DNA of 64,000 nucleotides from Flagellimonas profundi (GCF_017313275.1 NZ_JAFLNM010000002.1:124001-188000), one strand, 5' to 3'; positions 32,361-41,479 are shown, counted from the stretch's first letter. The notes: generated by a model not told the origin, from the sequence alone. A program made the numbers and translations.

Positions 32361-34026
32361 ACTCCCGCTCCAGCGAAAAATCGGAATGTTCTTTTAATTG
32401 CGCATCCAGTTCTTTGGAAAAGGCCTCCATTTCTTGGTCGGAGTAGTTGTACGCATTTTGGAATTCCTCAAAGATAGGTTCCTTGTATTTTCGAACGCTG
32501 TCGATATCAAAATAAAGCCGACCTGTTCGTCTAATAAAAAAATCCAATGGATTCAACGCCATTTCGTTGGCAATGGCGAATTGAGCTTCAGCCCTGATCA
32601 TGCGCTCTTTGGGCTTTTTACCTTTTATCTTGGCATATAGTTCCAAGATGGTTTCGGCTTGTTTGCCATACGTTGTCACCAGATACCACGCATCGTATTT
32701 GGCAAATCCATCAGCCTGGAGTTGTTCCTCTAGTTTGGAAATGTATTTTTTTACGTGCTTGAACTTTTTAAACTCGTTCCCACAAAGTGGAATCTTGTCC
32801 GTGGTGCAATGTTCCAGTTTTGTACCATGATCTTCCTCCATTTTTTTGGCGATACGGTTCACGGCTCGCTCGGCCATTTTTCGGTATCCTGTGAGCTTCC
32901 CCCCTGCAATACTCACCAATCCCGTATCGGAAGTAAAAATTTCATCCTTTCTGGATAATTCAGAAGCTGATTTCCCCTCTTCGTGAATCAACGGTCGCAA
33001 TCCTGCCCAAGAGGAAATAATATCGTCCAACTCCAATTCAATGTCCGGGAACATGTTGTTTACAGCCGAAATCAAATAGATGGCATCGGCAAGTTCCGTG
33101 GTCACATGGTCCTTATCGGAATTGTAATTGGTATCTGTAGTGCCGATGTAGGTTACCTTTCCGCGTGGAATGGCAAACATCATCCGTCCGTCGGGGATAT
33201 CAAAATAAACCGATTGTTTCACAGGGAGTTTTTCTTTAGGGAACACCAAATGCACCCCCTTGGTCAAATGCAATCGCTTCCCTTTTTTGGATTGATTGAC
33301 ACTTCGGAGTTCGTCCACCCAAGGGCCTGCGGCATTGATCACATATTTTGATGAAACGCTGTACTCATCTCCAAATACCTCGTCCGTAAATTTTACACCC
33401 GCAACTTTTTCATGCTCATACATAAAATCGGTGACCTTGGTATAATTGAATATCTCGGCGCCAAATTGAAGACTGGTTTTTAAATTTTCCAAGGTCAATC
33501 GGGCATCGTCGGTTCGGTATTCGGCATAATAGCCAGCTCCGTTCAAAATCTTTTTGGGCAAAAGGGGCTCCAACTTCATGGCCTCTTTTTTCTCCAACAT
33601 CTGTCGTTTATCATCCCCTGAAACTTGGGCCAAAATATCGTAGACCTTCAAACCTATGGACGTCAACCATTTTCCGTAGGAACCACCCTCGATCAATGGG
33701 AGCAGCATCTTTTCCGGAAGCACCAAATGTGGGGCGAGTTTATGTACGATGGCCCTTTCGGAACCTACCTCTTTCACCAACCAAAAGTCGAATTGCTTTA
33801 AGTAACGCAGTCCACCGTGAATCAATTTGGTGGATTTACTACTGGTACCCGAGGCAAAATCCCCTTTTTCGAGCAATAGCACCTTCATTCCGCGAGACGA
33901 AGCATCCAATGCTATACCAGCTCCCGTGATCCCCCCGCCGATTACTACGAGGTCATAGGTGGTTTTGGCCGCTTTTTGCAGTTTGTTCTTTCTGTCAACG
34001 TTGGAAAAAGCAATGTTCTCGCCCAT
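32359..34026 (-). CDS. glpD: glycerol-3-phosphate dehydrogenase/oxidase (FAD)
   Basis: A 555-aa flavoprotein oxidising glycerol-3-phosphate to dihydroxyacetone phosphate. The FAD-binding fold starts with VVIGGGITGAGIALDASSRG (residues ~27-46), followed by GTSSKSTKLIHGGLRYL, the AGPWVDELR segment and a C-terminal DAO_C region. It usually feeds electrons to quinones at the membrane. Length is typical. It is the last gene of a minus-strand operon (34696 to 32359) and was probably once directly convergent with gpsA. Confidence 0.95.
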   Translation of the reverse strand: MGENIAFSNVDRKNKLQKAAKTTYDLVVIGGGITGAGIALDASSRGMKVLLLEKGDFASGTSSKSTKLIHGGLRYLKQFDFWLVKEVGSERAIVHKLAPHLVLPEKMLLPLIEGGSYGKWLTSIGLKVYDILAQVSGDDKRQMLEKKEAMKLEPLLPKKILNGAGYYAEYRTDDARLTLENLKTSLQFGAEIFNYTKVTDFMYEHEKVAGVKFTDEVFGDEYSVSSKYVINAAGPWVDELRSVNQSKKGKRLHLTKGVHLVFPKEKLPVKQSVYFDIPDGRMMFAIPRGKVTYIGTTDTNYNSDKDHVTTELADAIYLISAVNNMFPDIELELDDIISSWAGLRPLIHEEGKSASELSRKDEIFTSDTGLVSIAGGKLTGYRKMAERAVNRIAKKMEEDHGTKLEHCTTDKIPLCGNEFKKFKHVKKYISKLEEQLQADGFAKYDAWYLVTTYGKQAETILELYAKIKGKKPKERMIRAEAQFAIANEMALNPLDFFIRRTGRLYFDIDSVRKYKEPIFEEFQNAYNYSDQEMEAFSKELDAQLKEHSDFSLERE

Positions 34027-34030
34027 ATTT

Positions 34031-34339
34031 CTATTTATTGAATTCGTATTCGCGCTCCACTTTACAAATCCTGACCTTATACCAGGAGTACCATGTTTTT
34101 ATACCATTTTTCTGGGCCTGTTTATGATCCATATTGGCTTTCCAGTCCGCAATGGCTTCCAAACTTTCCCAGTAGCTCACCGTTATACCTACTCCATCCC
34201 GAGCGCTCTCAATATCCAAAAAGCCAGGTTGTTTTCGGGCCAAAGTTTCCATTTTTTCCGCCATTTGAGCATAACCTTTATCCCCATCGGTTCTTAGACT
34301 AGAAAAAATCACTGCGTAGTATGGTTTGGCAAGTTCCAT
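34031..34339 (-). CDS. antibiotic biosynthesis monooxygenase (ABM) domain protein
   Basis: A 102-aa dimeric ferredoxin-like protein: YYAVIFSSLRTDGDKGYAQ, KQPGFLDIESARDGVGITVSYW and DWKANMDHKQAQ are the three typical ABM strands/helices. Members include monooxygenases, heme-degrading and stress proteins, and the activity here is unknown. It lies 4 nt before glpD and directly after the 118-aa unknown gene, so the three are probably one operon. Confidence 0.85.
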   Translation of the reverse strand: MELAKPYYAVIFSSLRTDGDKGYAQMAEKMETLARKQPGFLDIESARDGVGITVSYWESLEAIADWKANMDHKQAQKNGIKTWYSWYKVRICKVEREYEFNK

Positions 34340-34696
34340 TTAAGTGATGTATTCTTTTTCCAAGAAATAATTGACCAGGGCTTCCTTCATTAAAACGGAT
34401 TGCTCACCGGCCTTTAACGGGGGCAACTGTTCCTTCATGGTATAATGTGGCCATCCGTCGTCATCAAAAAAATCAAAATCATAGTACCCATAAGGCTCCA
34501 ACAGCCTACAAATGGCAATATGCATCAGGTTGACCTTCTCGTCCTTTTTAAACTTTCGATGAAAATTACCCAGTTCTTGAACCCCTACCAAATAGACAAT
34601 CCCGTCCAATTCCAGTGGGTCACCATCAGAAAATTGTGCGGAGAGTTTCTCCACCAAAAAATTCCATCGTTCCTTTAATTGATCGTCTCTTGACAT
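34340..34696 (-). CDS. conserved hypothetical protein
   Basis: A 118-aa soluble protein, ATG at 34694-34696 (an upstream GTG reading is less likely). Visible features are SDGDPLELDGIVYLVGVQELG, then a helix with KVNLMHIAICRLLEPYGYYD and an acidic-aromatic segment DFDFFDDDGWPHY. No known catalytic motif was recognised. Its stop touches the next start (34339), so it heads the operon with the ABM protein and glpD. A palindrome and a -7 box lie just upstream. Confidence 0.75.
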   Translation of the reverse strand: MSRDDQLKERWNFLVEKLSAQFSDGDPLELDGIVYLVGVQELGNFHRKFKKDEKVNLMHIAICRLLEPYGYYDFDFFDDDGWPHYTMKEQLPPLKAGEQSVLMKEALVNYFLEKEYIT

Positions 34697-34709
34697 GTGA
34701 AATGTTATG

Positions 34710-34743
34710 TGTACCAAAGGTACAAATCAATATTCTATATTTG
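34710..34743. promoter_or_regulatory. divergent promoters with a small palindrome
   Basis: TGTACC-AAA-GGTACA (34710-34724) covers a minus-strand -7 box TACCTTTG (34715-34722) for the 118-aa gene operon. A plus-strand box TATATTTG (34736-34743) sits 13 bp before the cvpA ATG. Both boxes match TAnnTTTG exactly. The palindrome could be an operator or chance. Confidence 0.45.
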
Positions 34744-34756
34744 TTAAAACCCTTGT

Positions 34757-35287
34757 ATGAGCTTTTTGGATATTATCATCGGTATTCTTTTGGTCTGGGG
34801 CCTTTTTAAAGGCTTAAAAAACGGCCTTTTTGTTGAGTTGGCTTCGTTGATTGCCCTGATAGCGGGAATATATGGTGCTATCCATTTTTCATACATCACC
34901 GGCGATTACCTTGCCGAGCAGTTTGATTGGAGCGATCAACACCTAAAAATTGCTGCATTTCTGATTACCTTCTTTGCCATCATCATTGTAGTAAACTTGG
35001 CCGGAAAATTCCTGACCAAGATTGCCGATTTTGCCATGCTCGGGCTTTTGAACAAAATTGCTGGGGGCATTTTTGGAGTGCTAAAAGTTGCCGTAATCCT
35101 GGGTGCGTTCCTCATTTTCTTCGAAAAGCTTTCATCTCCCTTAGGACTCATCAACGAGGAAACCAAAAAAGAATCTGTTTTCTACGAACCTATCAAAGAA
35201 ATTGGTGCATTGGTTTTCTCTTTTGTTTTTGATGAGGAGAAAAATAACCCTTCCGACCCAATGGAGAGCTCTGAAGAAATTATATAA
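34757..35287 (+). CDS. cvpA: CvpA-family membrane protein
   Basis: A 176-aa inner-membrane protein with four predicted helices: FLDIIIGILLVWGLFKGLKNG opens it, followed by LIALIAGIYGAIHFSY, FLITFFAIIIVVNLAGKFL and FGVLKVAVILGAFLIFFE. CvpA is needed for colicin V production and for some envelope stress tolerance in E. coli, and its exact role is unclear. The C-terminus is acidic and cytoplasmic or periplasmic. It is divergent from the glpD operon and upstream of a CAP-domain lipoprotein gene. Confidence 0.88.
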   Translation: MSFLDIIIGILLVWGLFKGLKNGLFVELASLIALIAGIYGAIHFSYITGDYLAEQFDWSDQHLKIAAFLITFFAIIIVVNLAGKFLTKIADFAMLGLLNKIAGGIFGVLKVAVILGAFLIFFEKLSSPLGLINEETKKESVFYEPIKEIGALVFSFVFDEEKNNPSDPMESSEEII

Positions 35288-35477
35288 ACGGGGCATTTTT
35301 ACCGATAAGTGGCATTGGGCATTTCCTAAAAAATGTCGTTCATCTCAGCATACTGTATTTCAACGTAATAATATACCCTAACATGGAGATTTTATCCGAA
35401 TGGAAAAAGTGTCCATTATTTTAGCAACTGAGAACACTAGGGAACTTAGAACACTCCCGAAAAAACACCCCGAAAAA

Positions 35478-35990
35478 ATGAAAAAATTTTCTGGCACTAC
35501 GCTGGTCATACTCTTTTTATTGGTAATCAGTAGCTGCAGTAAGTCTTCTACAGAAGAACTTGAACAACTATACACCGAAGCCAATCTGGGAAATGAAAAA
35601 GTAACCATAGATCCCGTTCAAATGGAAGAAGATTTGGTTCTTTTGATAAATCAGCACCGAAATTCCCTTGGATTAAGTACCTTGGCCAATAGTGCCCCGG
35701 CATACAAATATGCAGAAGCGCATACGGATTACATGATTGCGCACAATATCCTTAGCCATGATAATTTTGACTCACGGGCATCCCAAGTTGCAGAGGAGAC
35801 CAATGCCATAAGTGTTTCGGAAAATGTAGCCAGATATTATATTTCTGCGGAGAAAACCTTGGAAGCATGGGTGGAAAGTGATTCGCACAGGGAGGCGATG
35901 GAAGGGGATTTTACCCACACCACCTTGAGTATCCAGCTGGATAAAGATGGAAGACCTTATTTTACCCAGATATTCATCAAAGTACCATAA
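35478..35990 (+). CDS. CAP-domain (SCP/PR-1) lipoprotein
   Basis: A 170-aa protein with a lipoprotein signal (LLVISSC). The CAP domain has LLINQHRNSLGLSTL, AEAHTDYMIAHNILSHDNFD (with the conserved His pair), AISVSENVARY and SDSHREAMEGDFTH. Bacterial CAP proteins such as YkwD may bind small molecules or act on envelope components. ATG at 35478 is chosen because the longer reading adds 26 non-signal residues. A strong terminator follows. Confidence 0.88.
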   Translation: MKKFSGTTLVILFLLVISSCSKSSTEELEQLYTEANLGNEKVTIDPVQMEEDLVLLINQHRNSLGLSTLANSAPAYKYAEAHTDYMIAHNILSHDNFDSRASQVAEETNAISVSENVARYYISAEKTLEAWVESDSHREAMEGDFTHTTLSIQLDKDGRPYFTQIFIKVP

Positions 35991-36012
35991 CAAAACAAGA
36001 CTATACACTTTA

Positions 36013-36042
36013 AAAAGACCTGCTACCTGGCAGGTCTTTTTT
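36013..36042 (+). terminator. terminator after the CAP-domain gene
   Basis: AAAAGACCTGC (36013-36023) pairs perfectly with GCAGGTCTTTT (36030-36040) across a 6-nt loop, followed by T. It separates the CAP gene from the 3-hydroxyanthranilate dioxygenase operon. Confidence 0.88.
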
Positions 36043-36097
36043 GTTGATTGCTATGTTGCCTGCAAGGTTTTTTTTACCTTTCGTAAAATCTTTGAAC

Positions 36098-36640
36098 ATG
36101 GCGATACAGGCACCTTTTAATCTTAACAAATGGATTGAGGAAAACCGGGACACCTTAAAACCTCCTGTTGGAAATAGAAATCTTTACAAAGAATCCGGCG
36201 ATTACATTGTTATGGTCGTGGCCGGACCCAACGCACGAAAAGACTACCATTACAATGAAACCGAAGAACTTTTTTATCAGCTCGAAGGGAATATTGAAGT
36301 TCATATCCAGGAAGATGGTCAAAAAAAGACCATGAAGCTCGGGCCTGGCGATATGTACCTTCATCCTGCCAAAGTGCCTCATTCCCCTGCCCGCCAAGAA
36401 GGTTCCATTGGACTAGTGGTGGAGCGAAAACGTATGGATCTTGATGCCGAAGATGGACTACTTTGGTTTTGCGACAACTGTAATCATAAATTGTACGAGG
36501 TTTATTTTAAACTTAATGATATTGAGAAAGATTTCTTGGGTCATTTTAAGCACTTTTACGGTTCCGAAGAATTGCGTACCTGCGATAAATGTGGCACGGT
36601 GATGCCAGTTGATGAACGTTTTGTGGCCAAAGAAGAATGA
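36098..36640 (+). CDS. 3-hydroxyanthranilate 3,4-dioxygenase
   Basis: A 180-aa cupin dioxygenase of the kynurenine pathway, opening the ring of 3-hydroxyanthranilate on the way to quinolinate or acetyl-CoA. Iron ligands H51, E57 (HYNETEELFYQLEG) and H95 (HPAKVPHSP) are visible. The C-terminus has the second metal site CDNC and CDKC of the bacterial type. ATG at 36098 is chosen; the longer reading runs into the terminator. It overlaps the DUF1304 gene by 4 nt. No other kynurenine gene lies beside it. Confidence 0.93.
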   Translation: MAIQAPFNLNKWIEENRDTLKPPVGNRNLYKESGDYIVMVVAGPNARKDYHYNETEELFYQLEGNIEVHIQEDGQKKTMKLGPGDMYLHPAKVPHSPARQEGSIGLVVERKRMDLDAEDGLLWFCDNCNHKLYEVYFKLNDIEKDFLGHFKHFYGSEELRTCDKCGTVMPVDERFVAKEE

Positions 36641-37011
36641 TACTCCTTGTAGCAAAAACCGTCATTGGAATCGTAGCTTTGCTCCACATCTACTTTTTGT
36701 GGTTGGAAATGTTTGCTTGGACAACCAAGGCCAAAAAAGTATTCCGGAAATTCCCTGAAGAATTGTTTGAACCCACAAAAACATTGGCGGCCAACCAAGG
36801 ATTGTACAATGGCTTTTTGGCTGCCGGACTCATTTGGTCCCTGATCATTCAAGATGCAGCATGGCAAATTTATGTAGGGTTGTTCTTTTTGGCATGCGTG
36901 GCAACTGCTGGCATCTATGGAGCTGCAACCGCATCAAAAAAAATATTTGCAGTGCAAGGTCTACCGGCAATCTTGGGAATTGTTCTACTATTGATCCATC
37001 AATTCCTATAA
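36637..37011 (+). CDS. DUF1304 membrane protein
   Basis: A 124-aa inner-membrane protein with four helices: AKTVIGIVALLHIYFLWLEM opens it and is the DUF1304 hallmark, followed by FLAAGLIWSLII, LFFLACVATAGIYGA and LPAILGIVLLLIHQF. Function is unknown for the family. Its ATG overlaps the dioxygenase stop (ATGA), so it is co-transcribed with it. Confidence 0.85.
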   Translation: MILLVAKTVIGIVALLHIYFLWLEMFAWTTKAKKVFRKFPEELFEPTKTLAANQGLYNGFLAAGLIWSLIIQDAAWQIYVGLFFLACVATAGIYGAATASKKIFAVQGLPAILGIVLLLIHQFL

Positions 37012-37080
37012 ACCTTTATCCTCTTGGAGAATATTCGTAATATTGTAAAAATATAACAATACACTACTAAAAAGTTATAA

Positions 37081-38634
37081 ATGTCAAAAATTGCAGTTGA
37101 TTTTGGAATAGAAAAAGCTCTAAAAGAGCTTGGCTTAAACGAAATAAATAATGGTACTTCTACCGGAAAAGATTGGTTTTCCAATGGAGACGTTATTGCA
37201 TCCTACTCACCTGTTGATGGTGCACTCATTGGAAAGGTGAAAACTACAACCAAGGAAGATTACGAAAAAGTAATTAGTACCGCTCAAAAAGGTTTTAAAA
37301 AATGGAGAACCATGCCTGCTCCCCAACGCGGTGAGGTGGTTCGCCAATTTAACGACGAACTTCGCCGTTTAAAAGAACCATTGGGCAAATTGGTATCCTA
37401 TGAAATGGGGAAAAGCTACCAAGAAGGCCTGGGTGAAGTACAAGAAATGATTGACATCTGTGACTTTGCAGTTGGCTTATCACGCCAATTGCACGGGCTT
37501 ACCATGCACAGCGAACGACCTGGCCATAGAATGTACGAGCAATATCATCCCCTTGGTGTTGTGGGTATCATTTCCGCCTTCAACTTTCCAGTGGCGGTTT
37601 GGTCTTGGAACACTGCCTTGGCCTGGGTTTGTGGCGATGCTTGTATTTGGAAAGGTTCTGAAAAGACACCGATGACCTCGGTGGCCTGTCAAAACATAGC
37701 AGCTAGGGTATTTTCTGAAAATGGAGTGCCGGAAGGTATTTCTTGTTTGATAACGGGAGACTATAAAGTAGGTGAATTCATGACCAAGGATGATCGCGTT
37801 CCGTTAATTTCGGCCACTGGATCTATTAGAATGGGTAAAATAGTGGCTCAAGCGGTAGCAGCAAGATTGGGAAAATCCCTTTTGGAGCTTGGCGGTAACA
37901 ACGCAATAATAGTTACCCCGGATGCCAATATCAAAAACACGGTGATCGGTGCAGTTTTTGGTGCGGTAGGCACTTGTGGTCAGCGTTGCACCTCAACACG
38001 TCGATTGATCGTGCATGAGGATGTATACGATAAGGTCAAAAATGCCATTGTGGACGCTTATAAGCAAATACGTATTGGAAACCCTTTGGATGAAAACAAC
38101 CATGTTGGGCCGCTTATCGATAAAGATGCTGTCAAGAACTACTTGAGTGCACTTGAGAAGGTTGAGGCCGAAGGCGGAAAAGTTTTAGTTGAAGGCGGTG
38201 TGCTTGAAGGTGAAGGCTACGAAAGCGGATGCTATGTAAAACCCGCTATTGCCGAAGCCGAAAACCACTTTGACATTGTTCAGCATGAAACATTTGGTCC
38301 AGTATTATACCTTTTAAAGTACAAAGGTGACCTACAAAATGCCCTGGACATGCAGAATGGTGTAAAACAAGGGCTTTCCTCTGCCATAATGACCAACAAC
38401 TTACGTGAAGCAGAGCGTTTCCTTTCCGTTGAAGGTTCCGATTGTGGTATTGCCAACGTGAATATTGGTACTTCTGGAGCTGAGATAGGTGGTGCCTTTG
38501 GTGGTGAAAAAGAAACCGGGGGTGGTAGAGAAAGTGGTTCTGATGCTTGGAAGATTTACATGCGCAGACAAACCAACACCATTAATTATACTACAGAGCT
38601 TCCGTTGGCACAAGGCATCAAGTTCGACCTTTAA
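37081..38634 (+). CDS. aldehyde dehydrogenase, ALDH7 (aminoadipate semialdehyde dehydrogenase) type
   Basis: A 517-aa NAD-linked dehydrogenase. General base E269 is in LLELGGNNAIIV and the nucleophile C303 is in GTCGQRCTSTRRL. Both segments match ALDH7A1/AmaB, which oxidise L-2-aminoadipate 6-semialdehyde (piperideine-6-carboxylate) in lysine breakdown. YHPLGVVGIISAFNFP and GSDAWKIYMRRQTNTIN also fit. Although it follows a kynurenine-pathway gene, a role as aminomuconate semialdehyde dehydrogenase is less likely on these motifs. It has its own 69-bp leader and is followed by a hairpin. Confidence 0.88.
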   Translation: MSKIAVDFGIEKALKELGLNEINNGTSTGKDWFSNGDVIASYSPVDGALIGKVKTTTKEDYEKVISTAQKGFKKWRTMPAPQRGEVVRQFNDELRRLKEPLGKLVSYEMGKSYQEGLGEVQEMIDICDFAVGLSRQLHGLTMHSERPGHRMYEQYHPLGVVGIISAFNFPVAVWSWNTALAWVCGDACIWKGSEKTPMTSVACQNIAARVFSENGVPEGISCLITGDYKVGEFMTKDDRVPLISATGSIRMGKIVAQAVAARLGKSLLELGGNNAIIVTPDANIKNTVIGAVFGAVGTCGQRCTSTRRLIVHEDVYDKVKNAIVDAYKQIRIGNPLDENNHVGPLIDKDAVKNYLSALEKVEAEGGKVLVEGGVLEGEGYESGCYVKPAIAEAENHFDIVQHETFGPVLYLLKYKGDLQNALDMQNGVKQGLSSAIMTNNLREAERFLSVEGSDCGIANVNIGTSGAEIGGAFGGEKETGGGRESGSDAWKIYMRRQTNTINYTTELPLAQGIKFDL

Positions 38635-38646
38635 AAAGAAAAAGCC

Positions 38647-38680
38647 GCCCATTTAGACTAAACGCTAAATGGGCAGTCTT
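38647..38680 (+). terminator. terminator after the ALDH7 gene
   Basis: GCCCATTTAG (38647-38656) pairs perfectly with CTAAATGGGC (38665-38674) across an 8-nt loop, followed by AGTCTTT. The T-run is short, so strength is uncertain. Confidence 0.65.
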
Positions 38681-38992
38681 TAAAACCAACTTAACTAACT
38701 CAAACTTAACTTAAAACCCCATTCCAATGCCGGAACTTTGTCGGGAGAAACAGGGTTCTTTACCTAATATTTGGCCTAAATTTCAAAATATTTTCCCGAG
38801 ATATTAAATGGTATCTTACGGGTGGTCAAAAAAAGTGTGTGGTTGGTATCTTTTATTCTATTTTCTGTTTTTGATTTTTCCTACAAATCATCCATATTGT
38901 CAAATTGAACCACTTCAAGTCCTTTTAATTTAGAGTTTTAAGATTTTTTTAATATTTTAAAGGTGCAGTTTTTGCTGTTCAAATATTTAAAT
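38681..38992. other. spacer without a gene
   Basis: AT-rich gap before the HhH protein gene. It holds short direct repeats of AACTTAACT (38690-38715) and an ATTTGGCCTAAAT near-palindrome near 38768. No ORF with a start and plausible protein, no RNA gene and no clear promoter box could be supported. Confidence 0.5.
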
Positions 38993-39556
38993 ATGGATTG
39001 GGAAAGTTCAACTATATGGTATTGGATTATTTTGGCTTTCACAGGAATCATTGCTGGAATCCTTGGTTACTTTTTTGGAAAGTCCGATACGCCCTCTATT
39101 CCGCAAAAATCCGTAGAACTGAATGAACTTGAGGTACAAAACGCCAAGCTGAAGTCTGATTTGGAAATCTGCCAAAAACGGCTTGAGTCTTACACTACAA
39201 AAGCAAAAGAGCTTAAACCGCATTCAAACATAAATCTTTCGAAAAGCAGGTCTTTCTCCTTTAATGCCCCAGAGGCCAAAGCAGCGTTTGGAAAAAGCAT
39301 TAAAGAAAACGATTTAAAACTTGTTGAAGGTATTGGCCCAAAAATCGAAGAGTTGTTCCACAATTTTGGCATCAAAACCTGGAAAGCCTTATCCGAAACC
39401 TCCGCAGACAAATGTCAAGAAGTACTCGACTCCGGTGGAAAACGTTACCGCATCCACGACCCGGCTTCTTGGCCCATGCAAGCCAAAATGGCTTACGAAG
39501 GACACTGGCAGCAGTTGTTCGAGTGGCAGGAAAAACACCGTGCCGGTAAATATTAA
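38993..39556 (+). CDS. membrane-anchored helix-hairpin-helix protein
   Basis: A 187-aa protein with one N-terminal membrane helix (YWIILAFTGIIAGILGYFFG), a short coiled coil (about 42-75) and a C-terminal helix-hairpin-helix domain (LKLVEGIGPKIEELFHNFGI, about residue 113-132) ending in a conserved Trp/His-rich tail (HDPASWPMQAKMAYEGHW). The HhH is of the DUF4332/ribosomal L17-associated type. DNA binding at the membrane is possible but not shown. ATG at 38993 (MDWESSTIW) is chosen over an upstream start. Confidence 0.75.
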   Translation: MDWESSTIWYWIILAFTGIIAGILGYFFGKSDTPSIPQKSVELNELEVQNAKLKSDLEICQKRLESYTTKAKELKPHSNINLSKSRSFSFNAPEAKAAFGKSIKENDLKLVEGIGPKIEELFHNFGIKTWKALSETSADKCQEVLDSGGKRYRIHDPASWPMQAKMAYEGHWQQLFEWQEKHRAGKY

Positions 39557-39571
39557 GCAGTAAGATTTGCT

Positions 39572-40567
39572 CTAGAGCCTACCGTTGGCCTCCACCCACT
39601 TAAATGTATATTGGTCTTGCGAAAATTGCATTCGCTCGGAAATACGCTGCAATCGTTCTGGAAGTTTCATTAAATAAACCCTTGCTTTATCGGCCTGGTC
39701 AGACAATCCCCTGAGGTTTCCGATGTCCCAATAATCGTTCAATTTTTTCAGAATATCGATATAGTCCTGAGCGGTATACACTCCCAATCGTTGTGCACAA
39801 TTGGAAAACTGCTCAAAAGCTTCGCCAATGGTACCGCCCGACTCTCGTAAAAAATGTGCTGGCATCACAATTTTTTTCTTCATCATATCTGCAAAGGCCA
39901 ATACCATGCCGTCGGGGTCTTGCCCCATAATTGTTTTAACGAACTCTCGATAAGCCAAATGGTGTCTCATCTCATCTCCAGCGATTATGGTACACATTTT
40001 TGCCAAAAGTGGATTTCCCTTCTTCCTGGCCATTTTACCCACCCTTTTATGCGAAATATTGGTAGCCAACTCCTGAAAAGTGGTATATACAAAGTTCTTA
40101 TATGGGTCTCTATCGGTGCCTATGTCAAATCCATCAGATATCAAATGCTGTGTGGTAATCTCGATTTCGCGCATATTTACGCGGCCCGACAGGTACAAAT
40201 ACTTGTTCAAGACATCGCCATGACGATTCTCCTCGGCGGTCCAGGCCCGCACCCATTTGCTCCAGCCATTTTCCTTTCCGTTGTGTTGGTCTATGCCCTC
40301 CACGTCCATCAACCAAGATTCGTAAGTCGGCAAGGCCTCTTCTGTTATGGTATCGGCCACTAGGGTAACCCAAAAATCATAACCTAGTTCTTTGGCTTCG
40401 CCGCGGATTTTTTCTACTTCATCAAAAAAATGATCGCTTTGTGAATCCGGCAAAAAATCGGTGGGTTGCCATATTTTTTCTGTTGGTATAAGAAATTCAT
40501 CAATGAACCCTTCTACCTTGGGTTCAATTGCCTGCATTACTTCCAATCGTACATTCTTGATCGACAT
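39572..40567 (-). CDS. acyl-ACP desaturase
   Basis: A 331-aa soluble di-iron desaturase. The two metal motifs are EENRH (about residue 110) and DEMRHHLAYRE (about residue 197). It would introduce a cis double bond in acyl-ACP with O2 and ferredoxin, giving membrane unsaturation. Plant and actinobacterial stearoyl-ACP desaturases are the reference. It is monocistronic and convergent with the HhH gene. The phosphatase gene lies 45 bp upstream on the same strand. Confidence 0.92.
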   Translation of the reverse strand: MSIKNVRLEVMQAIEPKVEGFIDEFLIPTEKIWQPTDFLPDSQSDHFFDEVEKIRGEAKELGYDFWVTLVADTITEEALPTYESWLMDVEGIDQHNGKENGWSKWVRAWTAEENRHGDVLNKYLYLSGRVNMREIEITTQHLISDGFDIGTDRDPYKNFVYTTFQELATNISHKRVGKMARKKGNPLLAKMCTIIAGDEMRHHLAYREFVKTIMGQDPDGMVLAFADMMKKKIVMPAHFLRESGGTIGEAFEQFSNCAQRLGVYTAQDYIDILKKLNDYWDIGNLRGLSDQADKARVYLMKLPERLQRISERMQFSQDQYTFKWVEANGRL

Positions 40568-40612
40568 ATTCGGGGTTTTATTTATAGTTCTTATAAGTTA
40601 ATGATTTTACCG

Positions 40613-41338
40613 CTAATTTCTTCCTCTTTCTCCAGGATAAAATGTATGTACGGGATCACTTTGCCAATATTCCTTGGTTTCGACATCCAACATAGTCAAT
40701 CCTCCCTTAAAAGCAGCTCCTGTATCCACATTCCAAACATTTGCCTTTTTCTGTGGATGTACAAACTCATTTTTGGATAACGGAGTGTGACCTATAAAAA
40801 CTTCCTTGTAGTGGGTCAATCTTTTTGGAAACTTTGGGTCTGTAGGAGTCAGGTCGGGATCAAGTGCGGTGACCAACTCCCATAAGGTCCGATCCCAGTA
40901 AAAGGATTGCTCAAAATATTCATATTCGATACCCTTTAAATTGGTATAACCAGCATGTAGGTACAATCGGTTGTCATTGGTAAGGTGATAGTTTTTTAAA
41001 TTTTTATAAAACTTAAGATGTATGTCCCATTTGTCCCTGTCCGCATTTAAATAGGATTCCCTTGTCGCCATTCCCCCGTGCGCCAACCATTGTGGATTTT
41101 CCTTTTGATCCTCGAGCCAAGCCCTGCAAAGCTCATCGTGATTTCCCCGAATGAACGTACAGGTATACTCACTTTGCAATTGAATTAAAAAATCGATGGT
41201 TTCCACCGCTGTACTCCAAGCATCCACATAATCTCCCAAAAAAACAATATGGTCGTTCGGAGTAACCTTCGCCTTCGTCATTAATTGTTCCAACGCCCGT
41301 ACCCCAGAATGAATGTCGCCCACAACAAGTGTTCGCAT
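40613..41338 (-). CDS. PPP-family Ser/Thr phosphatase-like metallophosphoesterase
   Basis: A 241-aa metallophosphoesterase with the three PPP signatures: GDIHSG (residue ~8), GDYVDAW (~36) and GNHDE (~68). Members act on phosphoproteins or on diadenosine polyphosphates. Which applies cannot be told. ATG at 41336-41338 puts the first motif at the N-terminus as usual; the longer reading is not needed. It may be co-transcribed with the desaturase gene. Confidence 0.9.
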   Translation of the reverse strand: MRTLVVGDIHSGVRALEQLMTKAKVTPNDHIVFLGDYVDAWSTAVETIDFLIQLQSEYTCTFIRGNHDELCRAWLEDQKENPQWLAHGGMATRESYLNADRDKWDIHLKFYKNLKNYHLTNDNRLYLHAGYTNLKGIEYEYFEQSFYWDRTLWELVTALDPDLTPTDPKFPKRLTHYKEVFIGHTPLSKNEFVHPQKKANVWNVDTGAAFKGGLTMLDVETKEYWQSDPVHTFYPGERGRN

Positions 41339-41441
41339 AGAAAAGTTTTTCACGAAATTACACACAAATGGTTGGCCTGTGAAAAATCCTAGCGGCTTTA
41401 TCACGTATTTAACCTAGAATTCAAATAAAACTAACTGATTT

Positions 41442-41473
41442 TTGGACATGGTATCAATTTCTATGTACCTTAG
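41442..41473 (+). promoter_or_regulatory. putative fructokinase-amylosucrase promoter
   Basis: TTG at 41442-41444 and TACCTTAG at 41466-41473 are 21 bp apart, matching the Bacteroidota -33/-7 layout with one mismatch in the -7 box. The ATG follows 7 bp later, so the leader is very short. Confidence 0.45.
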
Positions 41474-41479
41474 AATACT

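Noticed and set aside
36098..38634. Kynurenine cluster with the aldehyde dehydrogenase as aminomuconate semialdehyde dehydrogenase.
   Set aside because: The ELGGNNA and GTCGQRCTSTRRL segments fit ALDH7 (aminoadipate semialdehyde) better. No other kynurenine genes are adjacent.
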